In this document: positions 1-7,456 of the stretch, in pieces | How positions within the stretch are numbered: position 1 is the first letter of the stretch | How the letters are laid out: each line of letters opens with the position of its first letter | NCBI GenBank assembly: GCA_030039095.1 | Contig: JASHQP010000664.1 | Location: forward strand, 1-20,468 | DNA from: Streptosporangiaceae bacterium | GTDB lineage: Bacteria > Actinomycetota > Actinomycetes > Streptosporangiales > Streptosporangiaceae | DNA: 20,468 nucleotides | Direction: 5' to 3' | Made by a program: the position numbers and the translations under genes | Notes under the pieces: generated by a model | The model's input: the letters and a program-made list of their open reading frames with translations, nothing else | Database searches by the model: none | Told to the model about the DNA's origin: nothing

Positions 1-538
1 CCGCCGGCAGCAGCGCATGAACGCCCCAGGACTGATTCGCCACCTGCGTGACCTTCAGGTCGAGCACCGGGCTGGCCAGCGCCAGCGCCGTTGCCTTGCC
101 GACGCCGTAGCTCACCTGCAGCCAGGTCAGCATCGCGTCGAGCGCATCGCCCATTGCCGCGTTGAGATCCGGGCTGAAGCCGAACGTGATCTGGCCCGCC
201 GGGGTCTCCGCGTGCACTCCAGGAACCGGCCGCTGCGTGACCAGGTCGAGCTGAATCTCGGTCGCCATGCCGCACTCGATCGCGGTGCCTGCCACCTCTC
301 CGTCGCCCTGGGCGGCATGGCCGTCGCCGATGCTCAGCAGCGCGCCAGGCACGGCAACCGGCAGGTACAGGACGGATCCGGGAGGCTGGTGTGCTCCGTG
401 AAGCCGAGGCCCGGTCCTGATCGGGGGAGAGGGTGGCCAAGCAACGAGCCCGAACCCGGTCATAATGGGCAATCTACCGCGCGCCCTTAACAGGCGGCTT
501 TGCTCAGACCAGTGGGCCGGCTCGTTCAGCCACTGCAC
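1..538 (-). pseudogene. N-terminally replaced acetamidase/formamidase fragment, 3' end off the left edge
   Basis: On the minus strand a frame stays open from a GTG at 538 to the window edge (179 codons). From about position 375 leftward it reads as the C-terminal part of the FmdA/AmdA acetamidase/formamidase family, which hydrolyses short amides to ammonia and a carboxylate. Visible motifs are LPVAVPGALLSIGDGHAAQG, GDGEVAGTAIECGMATE and, at the edge, QSWGVHALLPA, which is close to the usual C-terminus. The family is normally 300-400 residues, so roughly the first half to two thirds is missing. The GTG has a good GGGAGG site 5-7 bases upstream. The first residues, VQWLNEPAHWSE, instead resemble the start of DUF1349 (regulation of enolase 1-like) proteins, so the frame may join two unrelated genes. 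The acetamidase identity is firm; the DUF1349 idea is tentative. Residues about 14-50 match nothing I recognise. Confidence 0.65.
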
Positions 539-556
539 GCGGCCCTCCCGGGAAGG

Positions 557-928
557 TCAGACCGACACCAGGTCACACACAAAGATCAGGGTCTCGCCCG
601 GCGCGATCACGCGCCCGGCGCCGCGGTCCCCGTAGGCCAGGCCCGGAGGAATGACCAGCTGCCGGCGGCCGCCGACCTTCATGCCCTGCACACCCTGATC
701 CCAGCCGGCGATGACCCGCCCGGCGCCGAGCTGGAAGGACAGAGGCTCGCCGCGGTCCCAGCTCGCGTCGAATTCCTCGCCGGTAGAGAACGCGACCCCG
801 ACGTAGTGAACCTTGACCATGTCACCCGGGTTCGCGACGGGGCCATCACCCTCCCAGATGTCCGTGATTTCCAGTTCGGCCGGCGGCTCGCCGCCGGGAA
901 AGTCAACCTCGGGCTTGCTGACGCTCAT
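557..928 (-). CDS. FKBP-type peptidyl-prolyl cis-trans isomerase
   Basis: A 123-residue protein consisting of one FKBP domain, which isomerises Xaa-Pro peptide bonds and assists protein folding. No signal peptide is visible, so it is probably cytoplasmic. Family hallmarks run in order: VKVHYVG (about residues 38-44), EFDASWDRGEP, FQLGAGRVIAGWDQGVQGMK, GGRRQLVIPPGLAYGDRGAG and a C-terminal TLIFVCDLVSV. These include the conserved Trp-Asp of the floor of the binding pocket and the Tyr-Gly of the LAYG loop. The length fits single-domain actinobacterial FKBPs. The ATG at 928 is preceded by a GGAAGAGG ribosome site with about five bases of spacing. It lies between the acetamidase remnant and the dehydrogenase-like gene, all on the minus strand, with a 109-bp gap upstream, so it could be separately transcribed. 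It looks intact, and nothing suggests a specialised role. Confidence 0.95.
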   Translation of the reverse strand: MSVSKPEVDFPGGEPPAELEITDIWEGDGPVANPGDMVKVHYVGVAFSTGEEFDASWDRGEPLSFQLGAGRVIAGWDQGVQGMKVGGRRQLVIPPGLAYGDRGAGRVIAPGETLIFVCDLVSV

Positions 929-1037
929 ACTCGCCTCTTCCGTCGCTGCTATCCGCAGGCCGGTCCGGCCAGGCCGCTGCGCAGCCGCCCGGGTGAGCCC
1001 GCTCCATCTCGCGCAAGGTTATGCGGCCTGCAGCGTT

Positions 1038-1817
1038 CTAGAGGACCGGGCTGGTTCCGCCGTCGAGATTGATGGCCGAGCCCGTCACATAGGAGGAGCG
1101 ATCCGACAGGAGATAAGCCGCCAGGTCGGCGAACTCTTCCGGCCGGCCCACCCTGCCCAGCGGGATGCTGGTGTTCTGGGCCATCTGGCGGTAGAACTCG
1201 TCCTCGCACTGGCCAGCGGCTTCTGCGCGCCGCCGCCACTGGCCACTTTCCACCAGGCCGATGAGCACGGCGTTGACCCGGATGCCGAGTCCGCCGAGAT
1301 CCTTGGATGCCGCCTTCGTGATGGCCAGGCCGGCCGCACGGGAGGCCGTCGTCGGCAGCGACGAGGCACCGGCGGCCTTGGCGCCCACGTTGAGCACATT
1401 GACGATCGCGCCACCCCCGGCCGCGATCAGGTGCCGCACCGCCAGGCGGGTCAAGCGCGCCGCGGCAAGAACCTTGAGGTTGAGATCGGCAGTCCACTCG
1501 TCGTCGGAGACCTGATCGATCCGCCCCGCGGCACTCTTGCCCGCGTTGTTCACCAGGCCGTCGAGGCGGCCCCACCGGGCGACAGCCGCATCGACGAACC
1601 GTTGAAGGTCAGCAAGGTTGGTGACGTCGACCTGCACCGCGAGTGCATCGCCCCCGGCGCCTCGCAGCCGCTGCTCGGTGGCGGCCAGCCGATCGGGATC
1701 CCGCCCGCAGACCGCAACCCGGGCCCCTTCCTCGATGAGCCGATCCGCGAGCGCCGCCCCGAGCCCGTCGGTCCCGCCGGTGATCAGCACGACTTTTCCC
1801 GTCAGGTGCAAATCCAT
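1038..1817 (-). CDS. Short-chain dehydrogenase/reductase-like protein with non-canonical active site
   Basis: A 259-residue SDR-fold protein, counted from the ATG at 1817 (MDLHLTGKVV). The frame also offers in-frame starts upstream at 1907 and 1853; the chosen start gives the usual distance to the cofactor motif, although its ribosome site (GGAG) is far upstream. The Rossmann motif TGGTDGLG is at residues 13-20, LVNNAG follows near residue 90, and the C-terminus YVTGSAINLDGG is typical of classical SDRs. The structural Asn of the catalytic tetrad is present (ADLNLKV). At the other tetrad positions I read Asn143 for Ser, Thr156 for Tyr and Arg160 for Lys (VNVLNVGAK, then SLPTTASRAAG). Cofactor binding is therefore likely, but standard hydride-transfer chemistry is doubtful. 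It could be a divergent SDR subgroup with other chemistry or a non-enzymatic member. It lies 105 bp downstream of the SRPBCC gene on the same strand. Confidence 0.88.
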   Translation of the reverse strand: MDLHLTGKVVLITGGTDGLGAALADRLIEEGARVAVCGRDPDRLAATEQRLRGAGGDALAVQVDVTNLADLQRFVDAAVARWGRLDGLVNNAGKSAAGRIDQVSDDEWTADLNLKVLAAARLTRLAVRHLIAAGGGAIVNVLNVGAKAAGASSLPTTASRAAGLAITKAASKDLGGLGIRVNAVLIGLVESGQWRRRAEAAGQCEDEFYRQMAQNTSIPLGRVGRPEEFADLAAYLLSDRSSYVTGSAINLDGGTSPVL

Positions 1818-1922
1818 TGAGTCATTGTGGCGCAACTCCGTGAACGGCCCCATGGCGCCTTCGGCCCCCACGTCGCAGCCACGGGAGCCTGCGTCTGGCA
1901 AGCCCATCGCGCATCTGCCCGG

Positions 1923-2420
1923 TCACGGCTGCTCCACGATGACGGCGAGCCGGTCAAGCGTCGCGTGCATGGCCGGGACCCAGGTCTGCCCGTCCTCGAC
2001 GGCGTCGCGGATGCTCTGGCTGGCTTCGGTGCAGTCGAAGACCTCGGTGACGATCGTCGTGTCACCGTCGGGCTGGAGCAGGAAGCCCCAGATGTATCCC
2101 TGCGACGCGCCGATCGGCAGCCCGGCGTTTCGCGAGGCGACCGCGTCACCGGGCGTCGGCTCCCAGGCGATCCGCCGGTCCTGCTCGAAGGCGATGACCC
2201 GGTTGAGCATCAGGTAATCACCGAGCTCGGGCAGGTACATCGCCATCGTGAACGTGTCGTCCACCCGGCTGGGCACCGCCTGGCCGGAGGTTGCGCGCAG
2301 CATGCCCGAGCCGTCCAGCGCCGGGTGGTTCGCGGGATCGGCCAGGATCCGGAAGATCTCGGACGCCGGTGCCGCGATCGACCGGGAGACCGAGACCTGT
2401 ACCCGCCCGTTGAGGTCCAT
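1923..2420 (-). CDS. SRPBCC-family (START/Bet v1-like) protein
   Basis: A 165-residue protein of the SRPBCC helix-grip fold, whose members bind hydrophobic ligands in a deep pocket (polyketide cyclases, lipid-transfer and stress proteins). Visible features are the N-terminal strand VQVSVSRSIAAPASEIFRIL, the following DPANHPALDGSG segment, a mid-protein RIAWEP strand and a C-terminal helix with TWVPAMHATLDRLAVIVE. Two ATGs compete for the start: the one at 2426 is only 2 bases from the GGAGG at 2429-2433, whereas the one at 2420 is 8 bases away, so 2420 is chosen. No ligand or partner can be deduced. The gene points away from the hypothetical gene beginning at 2535, with about 115 bp between them for divergent promoters, and may be cotranscribed with the SDR-like gene downstream. 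Confidence 0.85.
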   Translation of the reverse strand: MDLNGRVQVSVSRSIAAPASEIFRILADPANHPALDGSGMLRATSGQAVPSRVDDTFTMAMYLPELGDYLMLNRVIAFEQDRRIAWEPTPGDAVASRNAGLPIGASQGYIWGFLLQPDGDTTIVTEVFDCTEASQSIRDAVEDGQTWVPAMHATLDRLAVIVEQP

Positions 2421-2534
2421 GGGCATCGCCTCCTCTCATCGCCTATCCGATATGACGGCGGGAAGTGCCATCATTCATCGGGGACGGCCCAAAGCGGCAG
2501 GCGAGGGCCGCTCACGACAATCAGGGGCCATCCG

Positions 2535-2895
2535 GTGTCAACGAGCGGGTACATCAGGTTCGTGGCCGACGGCCGGACCAAGGAGTCCTACAACCACTCC
2601 GACAGCATGCCCTCCGGCATTGGCATCAATGTTCTGCACTGGATTCGGCTGGCCTGCAGGGACCCCGCCGCGCTGCGGGAGGCGATCACGGGCCTCGAGA
2701 TCGTCGGTGCCGGCGCGCCGGACCCCACCGATGCGGATCTCGCAAGATTAGACATGTACGCCGACCCTAACGTGGGTCATCCGGGCACGGCCTGGTATGC
2801 CCTCTTGCGTTACACCCAAGGGGACCCGGCTGCGATCCTGGACTGCGGATACACCGTCGAGGATGGTCAGCCAGGCGCGTGGATCTACGAGATCA
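2535..2895 (+). pseudogene. Conserved hypothetical protein, 3'-truncated against arcC
   Basis: From a GTG at 2535, with AGGGG seven bases upstream, the frame gives a convincing protein for about 119 codons: STSGYIRFVADGRTKESYNH, then an Asp/Pro-rich middle, QGDPAAILDCGYTVEDGQ and GAWIYEIR. As I recall them, small actinobacterial hypotheticals of this type continue with a final strand of roughly 30-40 residues (IYEIDLD...). Here sense-like sequence stops at about 2892, exactly where the antiparallel arcC gene ends. Beyond that the frame merely reads arcC antisense as Arg/Pro-rich noise to 3299. I therefore treat the gene as lacking its 3' end. The function of the family is unknown to me. Codon use in the surviving part resembles its neighbours. 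Confidence 0.6.
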
Positions 2896-3801
2896 GGTGG
2901 CCGACACGGTCGTGCCGGCCTCGCCGCGCAGCAGCGCCTCGGCGGCGTCGAGACGGCCGATCGCGGCCACCTTGCCGGTGGCCTCCACGAACCGGCAGGC
3001 CGCCTCGACCTTCGGGCCCATCGAGCCGGCGGCGAACGACCGGGGCCGTAGTTCCACAGGAGTGGCATGACAGATGGGGCGGGCGTCCGGGGTGCCGAAG
3101 CCGTCGATCACGGCATCGACGTCGGTCAGCAGCAGCAGCGCGTCGGCGTCCACGGCCTCGGCCAGCAGCGCCGCGGTCAGGTCCTTGTCCACGACGGCTT
3201 CGACGCCGCGCAGCGCGCCCGAGGCGTCCGCCACCACGGGGATGCCGCCCCCGCCTGCGCACACGACCACCGCGCCGCAGTCCACCAGCTGCCGGATGAG
3301 CGGCAGTTCCACCAGCTCGAGCGGCTCCGGGGAGGGCACGACCCGGCGCCATGCGTCGCCGTCGCGGGCCACCGCCCATCCCCGCTCGGCGGCCAGGCCC
3401 TTGGCCTGCTTTTCCTCATACACCGGGCCGACGAACTTCGTGGGATGGGCGAAGGCGGGATCGTCCGGGTCGACCCTGGTCTGGCCGACCAGGCACCCGG
3501 CGGGCTTGCCGGGCGCCGCGCCGTGCAGCGCCCGGGCCAGCCAGTACCCGATCATCCCCTGGGTCTGCGCACCGAGTGCGTCCAGCGAGTACGGCCGGGT
3601 CAGCGCGGGATCGCTCGCGCTCTCCAGGGCCAGCATGCCGACCTGGGGCCCGTTGCCGTGCGTCACGACGAGGTCCTGCGCCCGGGCCAGCGGCGCGAGC
3701 GCGGCCACGGCCTGCCGGACGTGGTGTTCCTGGATGTCCTCGTCGGGTTTCTCGCCCCGCTCCAGCAGGGCGTTGCCGCCCAGCGCCGCGACGATTCTCA
3801 T
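2893..3801 (-). CDS. arcC: Carbamate kinase
   Basis: A 302-residue carbamate kinase, close to the usual ~310. The enzyme interconverts carbamoyl phosphate plus ADP with carbamate plus ATP and is the energy-yielding last step of arginine deiminase and some purine/oxamate catabolic pathways. Amino acid kinase family motifs are present in order: ALGGNALL near the N-terminus, [59 protein letters not shown] and [13 protein letters not shown]. It starts at an ATG in an ATGA overlap with the stop codon of the carbamoyltransferase remnant upstream (3798-3932), so translation is probably coupled to that remnant. This neighbour identifies the locus as a former arginine-deiminase or carbamoyltransferase operon rather than a lone kinase. 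The gene appears intact and ends against the truncated hypothetical gene at 2893. Confidence 0.95.
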   Translation of the reverse strand: MRIVAALGGNALLERGEKPDEDIQEHHVRQAVAALAPLARAQDLVVTHGNGPQVGMLALESASDPALTRPYSLDALGAQTQGMIGYWLARALHGAAPGKPAGCLVGQTRVDPDDPAFAHPTKFVGPVYEEKQAKGLAAERGWAVARDGDAWRRVVPSPEPLELVELPLIRQLVDCGAVVVCAGGGGIPVVADASGALRGVEAVVDKDLTAALLAEAVDADALLLLTDVDAVIDGFGTPDARPICHATPVELRPRSFAAGSMGPKVEAACRFVEATGKVAAIGRLDAAEALLRGEAGTTVSAT

Positions 3802-3932
3802 GACCGCGGGCCGAGCGTTTCCACCATCAGGGCCTTGATCGTGGGCATCCGGCTCGCCGCCTCGTCGAACACGACCGAGGCGGGCGACCCGAAGACCCCG
3901 TCCTCGAGCAGGCTGCGCCCGCGCAGGTCCAT
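3798..3932 (-). pseudogene. Ornithine carbamoyltransferase remnant with large in-frame internal deletion
   Basis: This short frame encodes 44 residues with a strong ribosome site: AAAGGAG at 3939-3945, six bases before the ATG. The first nine residues, MDLRGRSLL, match the start of ornithine carbamoyltransferases. Residues 13-41 ([17 protein letters not shown], then [12 protein letters not shown]) match their extreme C-terminus, where the family carries FxSPxSxVFDxAxNRMHTIKAVMVATLG. About 270 residues, including both substrate-binding domains, are absent, but the reading frame is kept. Its stop overlaps the arcC start as ATGA. The product cannot be a transcarbamylase. It now acts at most as a short leader coupling ribosomes into arcC. 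The order carbamoyltransferase-carbamate kinase fits the arginine deiminase pathway (arcB-arcC). Either a real deletion or an assembly error could explain it. Confidence 0.8.
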
Positions 3933-3950
3933 CGCAGACTCCTTTGGTTG

Positions 3951-4363
3951 TCAGGCGGGATCGCGCTCGATCGGGCGATGGGGGTGCACGGCGCGGAGGT
4001 GCAGGTTCTCCCGCTGCCGGGCGGGCTTGGCCATCGGGTTCGTCGACACCCCACCATAGGCCCCGGCGGCCCTTTCGTCGCCGGGGAGGACCCCATCGCC
4101 GCCGTCGCACGCGGGTTCCTCGCACAAGTCAGTATTTGTGCACTGAATCGGTCTATCGCGCCCGTGAGTGCCCCGCGGGACCCCGGGGGCCGCATACCGG
4201 CTGTGACCTGGGACGTTCAGAATCACCCAAACCGTGTGATCCGCATTCACCCTGGTGCGCACGACACTGCAGTGGGAATGAGATGCGGGGGAGACGAAAG
4301 GCTGACGTGGGTGACGAAGGATGAGATGGCGATGCCAGCAATCAATCCGGTTAAGAGCTGACC
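3951..4363. other. Intergenic stretch with no recognisable complete gene; possible decayed arc-operon 5' part and promoters
   Basis: About 410 bases separate the carbamoyltransferase remnant from the WhiB gene. A minus-strand frame (4262 to 3951) ends with PIERDPA and a stop 18 bases before the remnant's start. That tail loosely recalls the C-terminus of arginine deiminase, but the preceding residues do not match and I do not call it. The stretch contains the GCACAA dyad at 4122-4141 and a weaker ATCAC-N9-GTGAT dyad at 4222-4240. It must also hold the promoter for the plus-strand WhiB gene, although no convincing -35/-10 pair stands out. Confidence 0.5.
4122..4141. promoter_or_regulatory. Candidate operator: GCACAA-N8-TTGTGC inverted repeat
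   Basis: Perfect six-base arms GCACAA (4122-4127) and TTGTGC (4136-4141) flank an AT-richer 8-bp spacer. The site lies about 190 bp upstream of the arc remnant on the minus strand and 220 bp upstream of the WhiB gene on the plus strand. The same GCACAA arm recurs, extended to GCACAAAC, in the pucR/aldehyde dehydrogenase intergenic region. Binding by a regulator is inferred. Confidence 0.4.
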
Positions 4364-4711
4364 GTGGGAACCGCCCTGCTGACCGGAGACCTCAGCCAGC
4401 CGTGGACCGGCCTGCCGCGCGGGGAGGACTGGCGGTCAGCGGCGGCGTGCCAGGACACCGACCCTGACCTGTTCTTTCCGGTGTCGGGATCCGGAAGGTC
4501 GCTGGACCAGGCCGAGCAGGCCAAAGCCGTCTGCGCTGGCTGCCCGGTCCGGCCGTCCTGCCTGGCATTTGCCCTGCGCACCGGCCAGGCGCACGGGATC
4601 TGGGGTGGCCTCACCGAGGAGGAGCGCCTGATCGCGCGAGCCCGGCCAGCGCACAATTGGCGGGTGTCAGCGAGGCGCTCTAGTGGATCCGGCGATGTGA
4701 GCCCTTCATGA
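4364..4711 (+). CDS. WhiB-family iron-sulfur transcriptional regulator
   Basis: A 115-residue Wbl protein, a family confined to Actinobacteria and their phages. These proteins bind a [4Fe-4S] cluster and modulate transcription by contacting the primary sigma factor. The four cluster cysteines are Cys29 (AAACQDTD), Cys57, Cys60 and Cys66 (CAGCPVRPSC), with the usual C-x2-C-x5-C spacing. The GIWGG turn at residues 78-82 and the following basic RLIARAR stretch are standard. The start is a GTG at 4364; the upstream ribosome site (AAGAG-like) is weak, and no better start exists before Cys29. The last 32 bases overlap the convergent damaged membrane gene. The tail after residue 95 is Ser/Arg-rich and variable. 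No target can be inferred. Confidence 0.93.
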   Translation: MGTALLTGDLSQPWTGLPRGEDWRSAAACQDTDPDLFFPVSGSGRSLDQAEQAKAVCAGCPVRPSCLAFALRTGQAHGIWGGLTEEERLIARARPAHNWRVSARRSSGSGDVSPS

Positions 4712-4960
4712 CGCGAAGCAACGGCAGCGCCGTCGCGAGAACGAGCACGCCGAAGAGCGTGATGAGCCAGGGCACGTTCGACTCCCAGTCATGGCGGATG
4801 CGAGCCCAGTTCCCGAGCCAGTTCGCGGTGACGTCGAGCGCCATCACCGCGGCGGCCAGCCAGATGCCCTCCCGCCGGCGAAGCCGATGAGGTACACCGC
4901 GAGAACCCATCGGGCCCATCGCGGCAGATCAGCCCACGCTGTCTGCAGGCGAACCGTCAC
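4680..4960 (-). pseudogene. Small integral membrane protein broken by frame change/internal deletion
   Basis: Two frames on the minus strand together look like one membrane protein. From a GTG at 4960 the first frame reads VTVRLQTAWADLPRWARWVL, then AVYLIGFAGG, a good N-terminus with a membrane helix, but it stops at 4844. The second frame takes over at about 4876 with EGIWLAAAVMALDVTANWLG, then VPWLITLFGVLVLATALPLL, and ends RVMKGSHRRIH at 4680. These are two further hydrophobic segments. The only ATG-initiated reading of the second frame would begin with a non-hydrophobic, Arg-rich antisense-like stretch, which argues against an independent gene. The shift falls in the run GCCGGCGGGAGGGC. 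I recall related actinobacterial proteins having about 40-50 more residues between the halves, so an internal deletion is likely, not just a one-base shift. Function unknown. It overlaps the whiB-like 3' end. Confidence 0.6.
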
Positions 4961-4987
4961 GCGCGCAGCGTAGACCCACCCGCGACA

Positions 4988-7396
4988 TCAGCTGCGGTCG
5001 CGTTCGTCCAGCGCGCGCAGGGCTTCGGTGAACGGCCGCTCCAGCCAGGCGAGATGATCGGCCTCGCCGTGATGGTGCGTCGTGAGCTGGTCGGATCTGC
5101 GGACCGCGGTGTGCCGCACGTATTCGCGGGCACCCTCGACAAGCGTCCGGATGTAGCGGATGCCTTCGCGGTCGGACATCGCCCAGTCACCGCCGCAGGC
5201 GACGTAGACCGGCGAGGTGTGCGCGAAGACGCGCCGGCCCCATTCGTCGAGGTGGCAGTCGACGCCGAACGCCCGGCAGGCGATCCACGAGTTGCGGCCG
5301 ATCCGCAGTTCCTCGCTGATCTCGGCCTGCCGCCCGCCGCTGGCGTCGGCCCTCGCAACGACCTCGCCGTTGCGCACGACCTCGAGCGAGCGGAGCGGGA
5401 AGATGCTGCGCACCGTGGCACGCACGCTGACCGTTCCGGGTCCGGACAGCTGCACGGTCGAGCCTGGCTCGCGCCCGTCGACCGAGAGCGTCACCAGCGG
5501 CCCGCCGGAAAGGAACGTGCGGCCCGACCGCACAGCCCGGCACCAGGCCTCATAGCTGAACTCCTCGTCCAGCCGGGCGTACGTGCGGTACAGCCCGACC
5601 GGGACGGCACTCGACATCTTGTCCGTGCCACCGACGAGCGGCAGCCGGTAGCCGCTGTTCAGGTACCGGTAGTACTCGAGCAGCCGGTCGTCGGTCTGGT
5701 TCAGTATCTCGACGGCGTCGGCGCGGCCGGTCGCGACCAGGACGGCGGGCTCGCCGTTCGGATCCGGGAAATGCGCGGCGACGACGGTGCCGCCCTGGGC
5801 GTGGGTCCGGTCGGCCCAGTCGCTCATCGTCGCGTCCAGCGCGCCGCCGAGCTCGGCCTCGTCGGGGCCGTCGCTGCACCACGGCATGACCGGCTCCTTC
5901 AGGCCCCACAGGAGCATGTGGCCGAGCATGTGCTGCCGGTTCTCCTGCCCCACGTAAGTCACGTAGCCGCCGCCGTCGATGACGGCAGGCCGGCCGCGGA
6001 AATCCTCGGTGTTGGTGAACAGCGCGCCCCACTGCGTCTGCAGCAGATTGACGACATGCAGATCTTCACCCCGCTGCTCGAGCTGAGCGCCCGGGGTGGA
6101 CAGGAAGTGGACGTGCGAGTCGCCGGAGAACCACCCGTCCGAGGCCAGGTCGGCAACGCGCCTGATCCGCAGCGTCAGGTCCCGCTGACCCGGCTCGATC
6201 CGCATGGTCTGCCGGAGCGGTTCGTACTCGAACCCGCGCGCGACGTCCACGACGACGTCGCCGCGCGGCAGCCATCCCTGGCAGGTGCCGTCGATGTACG
6301 CGTAGCTGCGCTGGCTCAGCCGCACGTCACCGCCGACGTCGTAATGCCAGCTGCCGAGATTCTGCGTCACGTGATTGTGGTGGCCGTGCGGCTGGTACGG
6401 AATCCCCGCGGCCGAGCGGAAGTGGACCCGGCACGGCACCGGCCGCCCTGTCGCGTCGTCGACGACGCTGACATGCACCCAGTTGCGGCCGCCTTCGACC
6501 AGCTCGAGCGAGACCTGGCCAGCCTCCGCCCGCCCGTCGCGTTCCACGTCGGCCCAGCGCAGCTGGCCGAGCTCGGCGCCGCCCTGCCGGACCGTCACGG
6601 TCGCCGACGGCAGCGCGGCGATCGACGTGTACGCGGCCGTTCCGTCGGCCGCTCCCCAGCCGCCGCGGTCGTCCTCGCCAGCCAGCGGCTGCGGATATGT
6701 CGCGGTACCCCGGTCCACGTCGACATCGAAGACGCCGTCCCGCCCGTCCTTCGGCACGATGCGCACCGGCCGCCCCGGCTCGCGGACGAACGGATACTCA
6801 TCAACGTCGCTGATCGTAACGCCCGCCACGATGAACCGCGTGCCGCGCGGAATGAACTCGATCCGCTCGACCGCCCGGTCCGGATGAGGATTCTCCCAGC
6901 ACCACAGGAAATACGCGGCGGGCCATCCCAGGTCGTGCTCTGCCAGGCGGGCCCCGGAGTCGGCCCACTTGCCCTCGAAGCGCGCCATCTTGTGGTCGCT
7001 GGTGTCGGTGACGGCCAGGAACGGCAGGCGCCCCCACCCGGGCGGCACCACCTGAATCTCGAACCGCTCCCGGATGGGCGCGACCACGACCTCGCCGCCG
7101 GCCAGGTGAAACGCGTACTCCGCGACGGTCTGCCCGACAGCGTGGCCGCCTGGTGCGCCCGGCTCGAGCAGCCGGTGCGCGACGATCACCCGCGGCGCAA
7201 GCCGGCCGATCCCCACCGGCGTCGGCGCGGTGGGCAGCAGAAAGCACCGCTCCGCAGATTGTGCCTCGGACCCGATCAGGAACGGCAGGCCGCGCAGGTC
7301 CACTCTCCCGAGCGGAACATCGCCCGGCTCATCGCCAAGGGCCTCCACACCGGCGTTGCAGACAGCGGACAGGTCAACTGGCTCATAGCTCGGCAT
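4988..7396 (-). CDS. CehA/McbA-family PHP-domain metallohydrolase
   Basis: A large protein of 802 residues from the ATG at 7396. A TTG at 7438 would add 14 residues; neither start has a clear ribosome site. It resembles the CehA/McbA family, named after carbaryl hydrolases that cut N-methylcarbamate esters, although most members have unknown substrates. The N-terminal 400 residues are beta-rich and include a Gly/His patch (QPHGHHNHVTQN). The PHP-type metal site follows: SGDSHVHF with His428 and His430, His493 in GHMLLWG, His542 in VVAAHFPDPN and Asp592 in GGTDKMS. A beta-sandwich-like C-terminal part follows (GGPLVTLSVDGREPGSTVQL). No signal peptide or membrane segment is evident, so a cytoplasmic enzyme is likely. 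It lies 60 bp downstream of the pucR-type gene on the same strand and may share its transcript. Ester, amide or carbamate hydrolysis is the best guess; the substrate is open. Confidence 0.82.
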   Translation of the reverse strand: MPSYEPVDLSAVCNAGVEALGDEPGDVPLGRVDLRGLPFLIGSEAQSAERCFLLPTAPTPVGIGRLAPRVIVAHRLLEPGAPGGHAVGQTVAEYAFHLAGGEVVVAPIRERFEIQVVPPGWGRLPFLAVTDTSDHKMARFEGKWADSGARLAEHDLGWPAAYFLWCWENPHPDRAVERIEFIPRGTRFIVAGVTISDVDEYPFVREPGRPVRIVPKDGRDGVFDVDVDRGTATYPQPLAGEDDRGGWGAADGTAAYTSIAALPSATVTVRQGGAELGQLRWADVERDGRAEAGQVSLELVEGGRNWVHVSVVDDATGRPVPCRVHFRSAAGIPYQPHGHHNHVTQNLGSWHYDVGGDVRLSQRSYAYIDGTCQGWLPRGDVVVDVARGFEYEPLRQTMRIEPGQRDLTLRIRRVADLASDGWFSGDSHVHFLSTPGAQLEQRGEDLHVVNLLQTQWGALFTNTEDFRGRPAVIDGGGYVTYVGQENRQHMLGHMLLWGLKEPVMPWCSDGPDEAELGGALDATMSDWADRTHAQGGTVVAAHFPDPNGEPAVLVATGRADAVEILNQTDDRLLEYYRYLNSGYRLPLVGGTDKMSSAVPVGLYRTYARLDEEFSYEAWCRAVRSGRTFLSGGPLVTLSVDGREPGSTVQLSGPGTVSVRATVRSIFPLRSLEVVRNGEVVARADASGGRQAEISEELRIGRNSWIACRAFGVDCHLDEWGRRVFAHTSPVYVACGGDWAMSDREGIRYIRTLVEGAREYVRHTAVRRSDQLTTHHHGEADHLAWLERPFTEALRALDERDRS

Positions 7397-7456
7397 GCGC
7401 CCGATCGTAGGCAGATTGACCGGGCTGATCCCAGCCAATTTCGGCTCCGTGGACGA

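Noticed and set aside
958..970. GGCCGGTCCGGCC palindrome between the FKBP and SDR-like genes
   Set aside because: Short, made only of G/C apart from the centre and without a T-run; such palindromes occur by chance at this GC content.
4222..4240. ATCAC-N9-GTGAT dyad upstream of the WhiB gene
   Set aside because: Arms of only five bases with no second copy or promoter alignment; too weak to list as a site.
3951..4262. Minus-strand frame ending PIERDPA just before the carbamoyltransferase remnant, suggestive of an arginine deiminase C-terminus
   Set aside because: Only about seven residues resemble the family and the conserved Cys-containing segment before them is absent, so no call is made.
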